The notes: generated from the sequence alone by a model not told the origin. A stretch of 64,000 nt of DNA from CAWCBH01 sp963793785 (GCA_963793785.1 CAWCBH010000003.1:186001-250000), one strand, 5' to 3'. Shown: positions 25,121 through 36,380, numbered from the stretch's first letter. Numbers and translations: made by a program.

Positions 25121-25699
25121 TCACGTACGCTCCGAGGTACGCTCGCTTCGCCGCTCAGCCTGCGTCCGCCGACCTGCTCGGTTTTCGGACCCGCTGACCG
25201 CCAGGTTCGCCTTTTCTCTTGGCGCCTCTCGCGGTCGGCGAGGCCGCAGGGCCAGCAGCTGCTCCGGGGTCAAGGTCGCCATCGCGCCGCCGCAGACGGT
25301 CAGGACCAGCGCCCCGATCAACTCGATCCAGAAGCCGCCGGCGGGGTCGGCCTCTGCGTTCAGGAACTGGATCGTCTCGCTCTCGAGCACGCCGGTGGCC
25401 CCCGCGTCGGGCAGGTCGATGAGCAGAAAGAGCAGCAGGGCGGTGCCGCCGGCGACGGCGACCGAGGCGGCGAGCGGCTTCGATCCGGCGGCCACGGCAC
25501 CGATTGTCGCCAGGCCGCCGAAAACCCCGAGCACGGCCATCGCGTACCAATGCTGGTCGGCCGAGTCGATCAGGGCCTGCGGAGCCGGCCCCGCCGAGTT
25601 GAGCTCGAAGACGGTCATGAACTGCGAAGCGCAGAGCAGGATCGCGCCGCCGACGCAGGCCCATGGCAGCAGGCGCTCGAAGCGAAGGCCGCTGTTCAC
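25121..25699 (-). CDS. Four-span membrane protein, unknown function (paralogue of the upstream gene)
   Basis: 192 residues from GTG 25699. Hydrophobic segments are near residues 11-30 (LPWACVGGAILLCASQFMTV), 52-70, 76-96 (ASVAVAGGTALLLFLLIDLP) and 122-143. A charged Arg-rich cytoplasmic-type tail follows. The start overlaps the stop of the neighbouring gene by 4 bases (GTGA). The order SQF, then a pair of spans ending LIDLP, then a loop and a last span is the same as in the neighbour, so the two appear to be tandem duplicates. I do not recognise the family. Confidence 0.7.
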   Translation of the reverse strand: MNSGLRFERLLPWACVGGAILLCASQFMTVFELNSAGPAPQALIDSADQHWYAMAVLGVFGGLATIGAVAAGSKPLAASVAVAGGTALLLFLLIDLPDAGATGVLESETIQFLNAEADPAGGFWIELIGALVLTVCGGAMATLTPEQLLALRPRRPREAPREKANLAVSGSENRAGRRTQAERRSERTSERT

Positions 25700-26568
25700 G
25701 GCCCGCTCCTGGCCAGCGAGGGGGGCTTGCGAAGGCGCAGGCGCGGCCGGCGCCGTTTCGCGCCGCTGCGCTGGACCTCGGCCGGCCGCAGGCTGGCGGC
25801 GAGCAGCAGCCCGCAGATGACCAGAACGCCGGCGGCCGCGAGCTCCGCGTAGAAGCCCTCGTTGAGCGTCGCGTTGGCGCCCGCGAAGACGACGTCGGCC
25901 TTGCCCTCTTCGAGGCCCTGGGGCAAGTCGACGATCAGCGCCACCGCGATCGCGATGATCCCGGTCAGCGCCACCAGTCGTCCCAGGCGCCAGCGGCGCC
26001 GCAGTAGCGCCAGGGTGGCCAGGCCGGCGGCCACGAGGGCGAGGGGGACCAGCAGGTAGGCGTGAGCTTCGTTGGGCGTCTCCTGGAAGCGCTGCGGCGG
26101 TGGGGCGATCGAGGTCACCTCCGAATAGCCGGGCTTGCCGACCTCGACGCCGCGATAGTCGACGAACTGGGATGCCAGCAGACACGCCGCGGCGGCCATG
26201 GTGACGCCGAAGATCGCCCGCTCGGGCGTGATCACCTTGCTGAGTCGCGTCGCCGCCGCCGCCGACTTCGCGGCTGCCGAGCCGGACCCCGCCCGCAGGC
26301 CGCGTTCGATCTGGGCTGCGAGCCGAAACACCGTCGCCCCGAGCCGCCGCAACACCCCGACCGCTCCGCCTCCGGCGCGGCTCAACGCCGGCTGCGCCGC
26401 GCGTCCCCGGCGGGCAGTGGCACGGACGCCGCCGCTCAGCGCCGCCTTCGCCTCGGCCCGGGTGCGCTCGGATCGCCGTGGTGCGGATGGCGAGCTGCGC
26501 GGAGACGCTGCCGAGCTCGGTTCCCGGCGCTGATCCCGCCGCCTGCTTCGGGCCCGGAACAGCTTCAT
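25696..26568 (-). CDS. Four-span membrane protein with long basic N-terminus, unknown function
   Basis: 290 residues. The first about 115 are Arg/Ala/Ser-rich and probably cytoplasmic and disordered. Membrane segments follow: AIFGVTMAAAACLLASQFVD, YLLVPLALVAAGLATLALL, LVALTGIIAIAVALIVDLP and AAAGVLVICGLLLAASL. The loop GLEEGKADVVFAGANATLNE separates the last two. The layout matches the downstream gene, suggesting duplication. It lies on the strand opposite to the str operon, between rpsG and fusA. Function unknown. Confidence 0.7.
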   Translation of the reverse strand: MKLFRARSRRRDQRREPSSAASPRSSPSAPRRSERTRAEAKAALSGGVRATARRGRAAQPALSRAGGGAVGVLRRLGATVFRLAAQIERGLRAGSGSAAAKSAAAATRLSKVITPERAIFGVTMAAAACLLASQFVDYRGVEVGKPGYSEVTSIAPPPQRFQETPNEAHAYLLVPLALVAAGLATLALLRRRWRLGRLVALTGIIAIAVALIVDLPQGLEEGKADVVFAGANATLNEGFYAELAAAGVLVICGLLLAASLRPAEVQRSGAKRRRPRLRLRKPPSLARSGP

Positions 26569-26576
26569 CGCTTTGC

Positions 26577-26582
26577 TATCAT
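26577..26582 (+). promoter_or_regulatory. Candidate -10 box for fusA-tuf
   Basis: TATCAT in GCTATCATCGCG, close to boxes before rpmG (8408) and rpmJ (46294). It implies a fusA leader of about 215 bases containing the hairpin at 26706. A perfect -35-like TTGACA also occurs at 26660-26665, but its -10 (TAACCC) is weak. Confidence 0.35.
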
Positions 26583-26705
26583 CGCGCGTCGCCCAGGCAC
26601 GGAATCAGCCACGCCGGGCGCGGCCGGCAGGGTCGCCAAATCGAGCAATGGACAGCCGCTTGACATAGTCGTATTCCCGGTAACCCGCGGAGTGGTGTTG
26701 CGCCG

Positions 26706-26725
26706 GGCCCGTCAGGGCCTTTTTT
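26706..26725 (+). terminator. Intrinsic terminator in the fusA leader
   Basis: GGCCC-GTCA-GGGCC followed by six T (26720-26725) is the only textbook T-tract terminator in the window. It lies upstream of fusA on the same strand, while the genes to its left are on the other strand. It therefore cannot end their transcripts; attenuation of the fusA leader is the best reading. Confidence 0.65.
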
Positions 26726-26801
26726 GTGCGCCGAGCCGGTATCCCACGACAGCCCAGATCTCTCCAATCCCCGCCCACACACCCGACACTTTACGCACAA
26801 C

Positions 26802-28913
<2,112 letters not shown>

Positions 28914-28925
28914 CAGCCCCCCGGC

Positions 28926-28931
28926 TATATT
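28926..28931 (+). promoter_or_regulatory. Candidate -10 box for tuf
   Basis: TATATT stands out in the 107-bp fusA-tuf spacer, 90 bases before the start. It would give a separate, strong tuf transcript, which is common in bacteria. Confidence 0.35.
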
Positions 28932-29020
28932 TCCGAGGTTCGCCCGCCGGCAGCGCGTAGCGCCCTGCCAAAGGGCAACCAGACCAGCTTCAGAGCCCCA
29001 GAAAGGAAACAAGGAGAGAG

Positions 29021-30205
<1,185 letters not shown>

Positions 30206-30212
30206 CGACCGG

Positions 30213-30238
30213 AGGGCGGGCCTCGAGCCCGCCCTTTC
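30213..30238 (+). terminator. Terminator after tuf
   Basis: AGGGCGGGC-CTCGA-GCCCGCCCT (30213-30235) followed by TTCG. A 9-bp GC stem with a short T run, in the spacer between tuf and rpsJ. Confidence 0.6.
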
Positions 30239-30355
30239 GCTGCCGGTCTCGGCGGCGGCACAACTGCAAAGGACATACGACCGGGGCGGCGCCCCACCGG
30301 AAAGGGGCCCCGCTCCTTTCGCGCGAGAAGGACGCAAACAGGACAAGCGAGAACG

Positions 30356-30676
30356 ATGGCGGCGATTGCAGCGCAAAAGATCAGAATTCGACTCAAGGCG
30401 TACGACCACGACGCCATAGATCGGGCTGCCCGCGAGATCGTCGAAACGGCGGAGCGGACCGGCGCCAGCGTCTCCGGACCGGTGCCGCTGCCGACCGAGA
30501 AGAACGTCTATTGCGTGATCCGCTCGCCGTTCAAGGACAAGGACTCCCGCGAGCACTTCGAGATCCGCACCCACAAGCGGCTGATCGACATCAACCAGCC
30601 GACCCCGAAGACCGTCGACTCCCTGCAGCGCCTCGACTCGCTGCCGGCCGGCGTCGACATCGAGATTCGGCTTTAG
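30356..30676 (+). CDS. rpsJ: 30S ribosomal protein S10
   Basis: Head protein of 106 residues; S10 also acts with NusB in antitermination. It starts MAAIAAQKIRIRLKAYDHD. The family signature AIDRAAREIVETAERTGA and the loop VSGPVPLPTEKNVYCVIRSP are clear, and it ends LPAGVDIEIRL. It is the first gene of the S10 block. The 117-base leader downstream of the tuf hairpin contains GC hairpins (for example GAAAGG...CCTTTC) that could carry regulation, but no known leader class is recognised. Confidence 0.97.
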   Translation: MAAIAAQKIRIRLKAYDHDAIDRAAREIVETAERTGASVSGPVPLPTEKNVYCVIRSPFKDKDSREHFEIRTHKRLIDINQPTPKTVDSLQRLDSLPAGVDIEIRL

Positions 30677-30683
30677 GTTCGTG

Positions 30684-31415
30684 ATGAGCGCGATCATCGG
30701 CAAGAAGGTGGGCATGACCCAGGTCTTCCGCGAGGACGGCACGGTGGTCCCGGTCACCGTGCTGGAGGCCGGTCCCTGCCCGGTGACGGGGATTCGCCGC
30801 GCCGACCGCGACGGCTACGACGCGATTCAGCTCGCCTTCGGGGATGTCAAGGAGGCAAAGCTGACCAAAGCCGAGGTCGGTCACCTCAAGAAGGCCGGCG
30901 CCGCCCCGCTCCGCCACTTGGTCGAGTTTCGCGACGTCCATTTCCCGCCCCCGAAGGGGTCGAGAGGGGTGGCGAACCCGAGGACGAGGATGCGCGCCAC
31001 CCCGACACGCCCGGAAGCGGAGCTGAGGACGTGTCGAGGCCTGAAATTGGGTGACACGGTTACCGTCTCGGCCTTCGAGCCGGGACAGCGCGTCAAGGTC
31101 TCGGGCGTCTCGATCGGCAAGGGCTTTCAGGGCGGCATCAAGCGCCACAACTTCAGCCGCGGCCCGGTCAGCCACGGCTCCCACAACGTCCGTGCCCCTG
31201 GCTCGATCGGCGCCAGCGCCTTCCCGGCGCGGGTCTTTAAGGGGATGCGGATGCCGGGTCAGATGGGTGGGAAGCGGGTTACCCAGCGGGGCCTGGAGGT
31301 CGCCGAGATCGACGCCGACCGCAACCTGCTGTTGATCAAGGGCTCGGTCCCGGGCGCCCGCGGCGCCGTGATCGAGGTTCGCAGCGAGCCCAGCGGGGGC
31401 GAGCAGGATGGCTAG
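30684..31415 (+). CDS. rplC: 50S ribosomal protein L3 with an unusual internal insertion
   Basis: Early-assembly 23S-binding protein, about 243 residues from ATG 30684 (GTG 30681 is adjacent). It starts MSAIIGKKVGMTQVFREDGT. The signature GKGFQGGIKRHNFSRGPVSH and the Gln-methylation-site region are normal. Between VEFRDV and KLGDTVTVSAFEPGQ there is an extra stretch of about 30 residues, rich in Arg/Pro (KGSRGVANPRTRM, then RATPTRPEAELRTCRGL), where most L3 proteins have only a short loop. The DNA of this stretch is built from hairpin repeats shared with rpsE but read in another frame. Confidence 0.95.
   Translation: MSAIIGKKVGMTQVFREDGTVVPVTVLEAGPCPVTGIRRADRDGYDAIQLAFGDVKEAKLTKAEVGHLKKAGAAPLRHLVEFRDVHFPPPKGSRGVANPRTRMRATPTRPEAELRTCRGLKLGDTVTVSAFEPGQRVKVSGVSIGKGFQGGIKRHNFSRGPVSHGSHNVRAPGSIGASAFPARVFKGMRMPGQMGGKRVTQRGLEVAEIDADRNLLLIKGSVPGARGAVIEVRSEPSGGEQDG
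30949..31036 (+). repeat. Cluster of hairpin repeats inside rplC, including class A copy 1
   Basis: Three consecutive inverted repeats. CCCC-GAA-GGGG occupies 30949-30959. GGGGTGGCG/CGCCACCCC has a 20-nt loop (30966-31003). CGACACG (31003-31009), the loop CCCGGAAGCGGAGCTGAGGA (31010-31029) and CGTGTCG (31030-31036) form the third. That 20-nt loop is identical to the one in rpsE at 39763-39782, with different but complementary arms. The rplC and rpsE copies are read in different codon phases. Confidence 0.8.
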
Positions 31416-32025
31416 CGCCAAGGCCCCGGTGCTGGGCAAGACGACCAAGGCCGACCTGCCGAAGGAGCTCTTCGCGGAGCCCTTCCACCAGTCCCTGGTT
31501 CACGAGGCCGCTCGAGCCGACCTCGCCGCCCGCCGCCGCGGCACCGCTTCGACGCTGAGCCGCGGCGAGGTCGCGATGACGACCGCGAAGGCGTGGCGCC
31601 AGAAGGGGACGGGACGCGCTCGCGCCGGCGCGCTCAGCGTTCCCCACCGGACCGGAGGCGGGGTTGCTTTTGGTCCCAAGCCGCGCCGGCACACCGTGAA
31701 GGTGAACCGCAAGGCGCGGCGCCGGGCGATGCGATCGGCGCTCTCGATCCACGCCGACCGCGACAGCGTCGCGGTTCTCGACGCCGGCGAGTTCGATACC
31801 CCCTCCACCAAGCAGGCAGCGCAAGCGCTGGGCAAGTGGGGCTCCGCCCTTCCCGCTCTCATCGTGCTCGAGGCCTCAGAGGAGGGCGCGGCAAGAAGCT
31901 TTCGCAACATCCAGCGGGTCAGGGTCGCCGATGTGGGAGCGATCGGCGTCGCCGACGTGGTCGGTGCCGCCTCGATCGTGATCTCCCAGCAGGCTCTGGA
32001 GCAGCTCCAGGGGCGGTTGGCCTGA
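31408..32025 (+). CDS. rplD: 50S ribosomal protein L4
   Basis: L4 of 205 residues, lining the exit tunnel with its loop (AWRQKGTGRARAGALSVPHR, then TGGGVAFGPKPR). The N-terminus KAPVLGKTTKADLPKELFAE and the C-terminal VADVVGAASIVISQQALEQL fit the family. ATG 31408 overlaps the rplC stop by 8 bases, and the stop overlaps the rplW start (TGATG). Confidence 0.96.
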   Translation: MASAKAPVLGKTTKADLPKELFAEPFHQSLVHEAARADLAARRRGTASTLSRGEVAMTTAKAWRQKGTGRARAGALSVPHRTGGGVAFGPKPRRHTVKVNRKARRRAMRSALSIHADRDSVAVLDAGEFDTPSTKQAAQALGKWGSALPALIVLEASEEGAARSFRNIQRVRVADVGAIGVADVVGAASIVISQQALEQLQGRLA

Positions 32026-32321
32026 TGGAGGCGAGGACTATCGTCATCCGCCCGGTCGTCTCCGAGAAGAGCTACGCGCTGATGGCCGAGGGCAAGTACA
32101 CCTTCCGGGTCCACGAGCGGGCGCACAAGACCCAGATCGCACGGGCCGTGGAGGAGATCTTCGGTGTCCACGTGGCCGGCGTGCGCACCGCCAGGGTGCG
32201 GTCGAAGCCGAAGCGCCGCGGCCTCCACCGGGGTCGTACCCGGTCCTGGAAGAAGGCCGTCGTGCAGCTGGCGGCGGGAGAGCGAATCGAGATCTTCGAG
32301 GGAGCCGCTGCCGAGGGCTAG
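32025..32321 (+). CDS. rplW: 50S ribosomal protein L23
   Basis: 98-residue exit-tunnel-rim protein and docking site for trigger factor and SRP. From ATG 32025: MEARTIVIRPVVSEKSYALM, KYTFRVHERAHKTQIARAVE, then RTARVRSKPKRRG. A longer reading frame extending back through rplD is only an artefact of overlap. Confidence 0.96.
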   Translation: MEARTIVIRPVVSEKSYALMAEGKYTFRVHERAHKTQIARAVEEIFGVHVAGVRTARVRSKPKRRGLHRGRTRSWKKAVVQLAAGERIEIFEGAAAEG

Positions 32322-32338
32322 GCGCCTCGATCGAGACG

Positions 32339-33181
32339 ATGCCGAACCGAAAGACAAAGCCGACCAGCCCCGGGCGCAGATTCGCCACCTATCCCCTGCG
32401 CGAGCAGCTGACCAGCGCCGAGCCGGAGCGAAAGCTGACCGAGGGGATTCGCAAGTCCGGCGGGCGCAACGCCCACGGGCGCGTCACCAGCCGCCACCGC
32501 GGCGGCGGCGCCAAGCGCCGCTACCGGCGGATCGACTTCAAGCGCACCCGGGACGGAGTTCCCGCGAAGGTGGCGACGATCGAGTACGACCCCAACCGGA
32601 GCTGCTACATCGCCCTGCTTCATTACGCAGACGGGACCAAGGACTACATCCTCGCCCCGGCGCAGATCTCAGTCGGGGACACGGTCCAGTCGGGCCCCGG
32701 GGCCGACATCGCCCCCGGCAACGCGCTGGCCCTGAGGGAGATGCCGACCGGCACCGTGGTCCACAACGTCGAGCTGGTCCCCGGCCAGGGCGGCAAGCTC
32801 GGCCGCGCCGCAGGGACGGCGATCCAGGTCGCGGCCAAGGAGGGTGAGATGGTGACCCTGCGGCTGCCGTCATCGGAGATGCGCCTGGTGCGCGCCGCCT
32901 GTCGCGCAACCGTCGGGTCGCTGTCCAACGCCGAGCATCAGAACATCAAGATCGGCAAGGCCGGGCGCAACCGCCACAAGGGTCGCCGGCCGCAGACCAG
33001 GGGAGTGGCGATGAACCCGGTCGATCACCCGCATGGCGGCGGCGAGGCACACCACACCCCAGGCGGGCACCCGGTGACTCCCTGGGGCCGGCCGACACTC
33101 GGCTACCGGACCCGTAAGAAGGGCAAGCAATCGGACCGCTACATCGTCCGCGGACGCCGGCGCGGGCGCAAGAAGAGGTGA
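32339..33181 (+). CDS. rplB: 50S ribosomal protein L2
   Basis: Peptidyl-transferase-centre protein, 280 residues. RHRGGGAKRRYRRIDFKRT and GRAAGTAIQVAAKEGEMVT are clear. The universally conserved NPVDHPHGGGEAHHTPGGHP loop, with the functionally critical His, is intact. The end is RTRKKGKQSDRYIVRGRRRG. Length and start (MPNRKTKPTSPGRRF) are normal. Confidence 0.98.
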   Translation: MPNRKTKPTSPGRRFATYPLREQLTSAEPERKLTEGIRKSGGRNAHGRVTSRHRGGGAKRRYRRIDFKRTRDGVPAKVATIEYDPNRSCYIALLHYADGTKDYILAPAQISVGDTVQSGPGADIAPGNALALREMPTGTVVHNVELVPGQGGKLGRAAGTAIQVAAKEGEMVTLRLPSSEMRLVRAACRATVGSLSNAEHQNIKIGKAGRNRHKGRRPQTRGVAMNPVDHPHGGGEAHHTPGGHPVTPWGRPTLGYRTRKKGKQSDRYIVRGRRRGRKKR

Positions 33182-33187
33182 TCCGGC

Positions 33188-33463
33188 TTGGGTAGGTCGA
33201 CGAAGAAGGGCCCCTGGGTCGAAGAGCGCTTGATGAGGCGGATCGGCCAGATGAACGAGTCGGGCCAAAAGCAGATGGTCAAGACCTGGTCTCGCACCTC
33301 GACGGTGTTCCCGGAGATGGTCGGGCACACGATTGCCGTCCACGACGGCCGCAAGCACGTGCCGGTCTTCATCTCCGAGTCGATGGTCGGCCACAAGCTG
33401 GGCGAGTTCGCGCCGACACGGACGTTCCGTTCGCACTCCGGCGCCGGCAAGGGTGGTGAGTGA
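33188..33463 (+). CDS. rpsS: 30S ribosomal protein S19
   Basis: 91 residues with a TTG start at 33188 (GRSTKKGPWVEERLMRRIGQ). The signature RTSTVFPEMVGHTIAVHDGR followed by KHVPVFISESMVGHKLGEFA is complete. It lies 6 bases after rplB, in the canonical order. Confidence 0.96.
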   Translation: MGRSTKKGPWVEERLMRRIGQMNESGQKQMVKTWSRTSTVFPEMVGHTIAVHDGRKHVPVFISESMVGHKLGEFAPTRTFRSHSGAGKGGE

Positions 33464-33514
33464 GGCGATGGCGCAAGAGCCAGAAGAAGAAGGACATCGG
33501 AGCCGGCGGCGCCG

Positions 33515-33847
33515 ATGGTCAGGGCCAGCGCCCGCTACGTGCGGGTGGCGCCGCGCAAGGCGCGCCTGATCGCCGATCAGGTGCGCGGGCTGCACATCGA
33601 GAAGGCGCGGGCCCTGTTGCAGTTCTCCTCGCGGGGAGCGGCACGCGACATCCAAAAGCTTGTCGACTCAGCGGCGGCGAACGCCGAGAACAACCATGAC
33701 CTCGTCGCCGACGAGATGCGGATCGCGGAGATCGTCGTCGACGAGGGCCCGACCCTGCGCCGCTATCGGCCGCGGGCACTCGGCCGCGCCACGAAGATCA
33801 ACAAGCGAACGAGCCACATCTCGCTCGCGCTGACACCGGAGGAATAG
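33515..33847 (+). CDS. rplV: 50S ribosomal protein L22
   Basis: 110 residues from ATG 33515 (MVRASARYVRVAPRKARLIA), with DLVADEMRIAEIVVDEGPTL and the C-terminal RALGRATKINKRTSHISLAL. The extended beta-hairpin reaching the exit tunnel is present. A second possible start, ATG 33468 right after rpsS with TGAGG nearby, would read an acidic N-terminus that joins this frame only if one base is lost or gained near 33490. That may be another indel. No good ribosome-binding site precedes 33515. Confidence 0.93.
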   Translation: MVRASARYVRVAPRKARLIADQVRGLHIEKARALLQFSSRGAARDIQKLVDSAAANAENNHDLVADEMRIAEIVVDEGPTLRRYRPRALGRATKINKRTSHISLALTPEE

Positions 33848-33851
33848 ACCG

Positions 33852-34559
33852 ATGGGACAGAAAATCCACCCAGAGGGCTTCCGGGTCGGCTACATCCACG
33901 ACTGGAAGTCGAACTGGTTCAACGACCGCGAGTTCAGCGACACGCTGCTCGAGGACCTCGGGATCCGCGAGCACATCGAGCGCAAGCTCTCGCATGCGGG
34001 GCTTTCCGACATCACGATCGAGCGGCGAGGCGAGGTCTCGGTCGACATCCATACCGCGCGTCCCGGCATCGTGATCGGCAAGTCCGGCAGCGAGGTCGAC
34101 GCGCTGCGCAAGGATCTCCACAAGCTGACCGGCAAGCCGGTGAAGGTGAACATCCGCGAGGTCAAGCGCCCGGAGCTGGACGCGAAGCTGGTCGCGCAGT
34201 CGATCGCCGAGCAGCTGCAGAACCGGGTCGCCTTTCGCCGCGCGATGAAGCGGGCGCTGACCTCGGCGATGCGCTCCGGCGCCAAGGGCGTGCGGGTGCA
34301 GGTCTCGGGTCGTCTGGGCGGTGCCGAGATGGCTCGCACCGAGGGTTACTCCGATGGCCGGGTGCCGCTGCACACACTGCGAGCGGACATCGACTACGGC
34401 TTTTTCGAGGCCCGTACGACGACCGGCCGGATCGGCGTCAAGTGCTGGATCAACAAGGGCGAGGTGATGCCGGAGGGATTCCGCTCCGAGCAGAACACCG
34501 AGCCCGAGGATCAGCGCCCGGGCGGCGGCCGGGGCGGCCGCCAAGGGGGTGGTCGCTGA
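33852..34559 (+). CDS. rpsC: 30S ribosomal protein S3
   Basis: 235 residues. It starts MGQKIHPEGFRVGYIHDWKS. The KH domain has HTARPGIVIGKSGSEVDALR, and the C-terminal domain has GVRVQVSGRLGGAEMARTEG. The mRNA-entry helicase residues are in the normal place. The last 25 residues are Gly/Arg-rich (GGGRGGRQGGGR). The stop overlaps the rplP ATG. Confidence 0.97.
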   Translation: MGQKIHPEGFRVGYIHDWKSNWFNDREFSDTLLEDLGIREHIERKLSHAGLSDITIERRGEVSVDIHTARPGIVIGKSGSEVDALRKDLHKLTGKPVKVNIREVKRPELDAKLVAQSIAEQLQNRVAFRRAMKRALTSAMRSGAKGVRVQVSGRLGGAEMARTEGYSDGRVPLHTLRADIDYGFFEARTTTGRIGVKCWINKGEVMPEGFRSEQNTEPEDQRPGGGRGGRQGGGR

Positions 34560-34975
34560 TGCTGATGCCAAAGCGCGTCAAGCACCGCAAGGTGATGCGC
34601 GGTCGGATGCGAGGCAACTCCAAGGGCGGCACGACGGTCGCCTTCGGCGAGTACGGGTTGAAGGCGCTCGATCGCGGCTGGGTCACGAACCGCCAGATCG
34701 AGGCGGCCCGAGTCGCGATGACGCGGCGCATCAAGCGCGGCGGCAAGGTCTGGATCAACGTCTTCCCCGACAAGCCCTTCACCAACAAGCCGGCCGAGAC
34801 GCGAATGGGGTCTGGCAAGGGCAACCCGGAGGGCTGGGTCGCCGTCGTGAAGCCCGGACGGGTGATGTTCGAGCTGGCCGGCGTGCCGGAGGAGCTTGCC
34901 CACGAGGCACTGCGCCTGGCCGGACACAAGCTGCCTCTGAGGACGAAGGTCGTGCGGCGCGAGGGGGCGGAGTGA
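34559..34975 (+). CDS. rplP: 50S ribosomal protein L16
   Basis: 138 residues from ATG 34559: MLMPKRVKHRKVMRGRMRGN, AFGEYGLKALDRGWVTNRQI, then MGSGKGNPEGWVAVVKPGRV. It contacts A-site tRNA in the large subunit. The stop overlaps the rpmC GTG by 4 bases. Confidence 0.97.
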   Translation: MLMPKRVKHRKVMRGRMRGNSKGGTTVAFGEYGLKALDRGWVTNRQIEAARVAMTRRIKRGGKVWINVFPDKPFTNKPAETRMGSGKGNPEGWVAVVKPGRVMFELAGVPEELAHEALRLAGHKLPLRTKVVRREGAE

Positions 34976-35184
34976 AGGCCGCCGAGGTGCACAACCTCAA
35001 GGACACGGAGCTCGTCTCCCGGCTTCGCGACGCCCAGGAGGAGATCTTCAACCTCCGCTTCCGTCACGCCACCGGAGAGCTCGAGAACACGGCCCGGATC
35101 GGCGACGCGAAGCGCGACGTGGCCCGGCTGCTTACCGTGGCCAAGGAACGGGGAATCGACGTCCGGAAAGAGCTGAGCCGCTGA
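34972..35184 (+). CDS. rpmC: 50S ribosomal protein L29
   Basis: 70 residues from GTG 34972: MKAAEVHNLKDTELVSRLRD, EIFNLRFRHATGELENTARI, then DAKRDVARLLTVAKERG. It is a two-helix exit-site protein. The stop overlaps the rpsQ ATG (ATGA), indicating translational coupling. Confidence 0.95.
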   Translation: MKAAEVHNLKDTELVSRLRDAQEEIFNLRFRHATGELENTARIGDAKRDVARLLTVAKERGIDVRKELSR

Positions 35185-36007
35185 TGGCCTCAGAAGAGAA
35201 GAACGAGAGCACAGAGCAGGAAGAGCCGCAGGCTGACGAGGCCCACGCCGAAGGCTCAGACGGCGACGCCGCGGGTCCTGTCGCCGAGGATGGCCCTCCG
35301 GCGGAGCCGGAGGACGCATCCTCGACGCCACCCGCGGAAGAGGAGGCAGAGCCCGCGACCGAGGAGCCAGAGCCCGCAGACTCGAGCGAGGGCCCGTCCG
35401 TCTCTGATTCCTCGGGCCCGAGCGAGGAAGAGCCGGAGGCTGAGCAGGGTGAAGACGCCCCGCCGGCGGCGGACGAATCCGAGCAAAACTCGGATCAACG
35501 GTCGCAAGAGCTCCCTGGAGCACGCCGGCGGAAGGTGATTCCGAGGATCCGGACGCCGACCTTCCCTGGAAGGACCGCAGGCGCCTGGAGCGCTCACGAC
35601 GGCCGCATGAGCCGGGGTCGCAGCGCAGCGCCGAGCAGCGGGCCGACGAGCGCCGTCAGGCGCGCCGGGCGAAGGCGGCGGCGCGAAGCCGCTACCGGCA
35701 GGCCAAGCGCGCCAAGCGCGGCGAGCCGGGGAGTGGGACCCCGGCCGCGGAGCGGCGGCCCAATCCGCCCAAGGTGCGGATGGGAGTCGTCGTCTCGGAC
35801 AAGGCCGACAAGACGATCACCGTCCGTATCGACATCGCCCGCCGCCATCCCACCTACGAGAAGATCGTCCGTCGCTCGCGCACCCTCCACGCCCACGACG
35901 AGCGCAACGAGGCGGGCGAGGGAGACACCGTCCGGGTGATCGAGACGCGGCCGCTGTCGCGCCTGAAGCGCTGGCGGCTGGTTGAAGTGATCGAGAAGGC
36001 GAAGTGA
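35184..36007 (+). CDS. rpsQ: 30S ribosomal protein S17 with a long acidic N-terminal extension, one frameshift
   Basis: The conserved S17 core is the last about 80 residues: GVVVSDKADKTITVRIDIAR, HPTYEKIVRRSRTLHAHDER and GDTVRVIETRPLSRLKRWRL. Upstream the same frame continues with a basic linker (QRSAEQRADERRQARRAKAA). One lost base near 35517 joins it to an acidic Glu/Ala/Pro/Ser region starting MASEEKNESTEQEEPQADEA at ATG 35184, coupled to rpmC. The restored protein is about 274 residues, three times the usual size. If the break is real, GTG 35774 could start the bare core. The acidic part contains a class B hairpin repeat at 35384. Confidence 0.85.
35384..35426 (+). repeat. Hairpin repeat class B, copy in rpsQ
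   Basis: GAGCGA (35384-35389), arm GGGCCCG, loop TCCGTCTCTGATTCCT (35397-35412), arm CGGGCCC, GAGCGAG (35420-35426). It is read as SSEGPSVSDSSGPSEE. The arm sequence differs from the other three copies but stays self-complementary. Confidence 0.8.
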
Positions 36008-36372
36008 TCCAGCAGGAGACAAGGTTGCGGGTTGCGGACAACTCCGGAGCCCGGGAGATCCTCTGCATCCGGGTCAAGGGGGGATCGCACCGTCGCTATG
36101 CGGGCGTCGGCGACGTGATCACGGCGACCGTCAAGCAGGCGAGCCCGCAGAGCGGGGTCCGCAAGGGCGAGGTCGTGCAGGCCGTCGTCGTACGGACCCG
36201 CAAGCAGTTCGGGCGCTCCGACGGCACCTACATCTCCTTCGACGAGAACGCCGCGGTGCTGATCGACGTTCAGAACAATCCCCGCGGCACGCGCATCTTC
36301 GGCCCGGTCGCGCGCGAGCTGCGGGAGCGAAACTTCATGAAGATCGTCTCGCTGGCCCCGGAGGTGCTCTGA
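36004..36372 (+). CDS. rplN: 50S ribosomal protein L14
   Basis: 122 residues, GTG start overlapping the rpsQ stop. MIQQETRLRVADNSGAREIL, SPQSGVRKGEVVQAVVVRTR and the signature RIFGPVARELRERNFMKIVS are all standard. It binds 23S and forms an intersubunit bridge. The spacer to rplX is unusually long for this operon and contains a hairpin repeat. Confidence 0.97.
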   Translation: MIQQETRLRVADNSGAREILCIRVKGGSHRRYAGVGDVITATVKQASPQSGVRKGEVVQAVVVRTRKQFGRSDGTYISFDENAAVLIDVQNNPRGTRIFGPVARELRERNFMKIVSLAPEVL

Positions 36373-36380
36373 GCCATGCG

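Noticed and set aside
26724..26801. Upstream GTG start for fusA giving 26 extra residues
   Set aside because: The added residues overlap the terminator-containing leader and are not like any EF-G N-terminus; ATG 26802 gives the conserved start.
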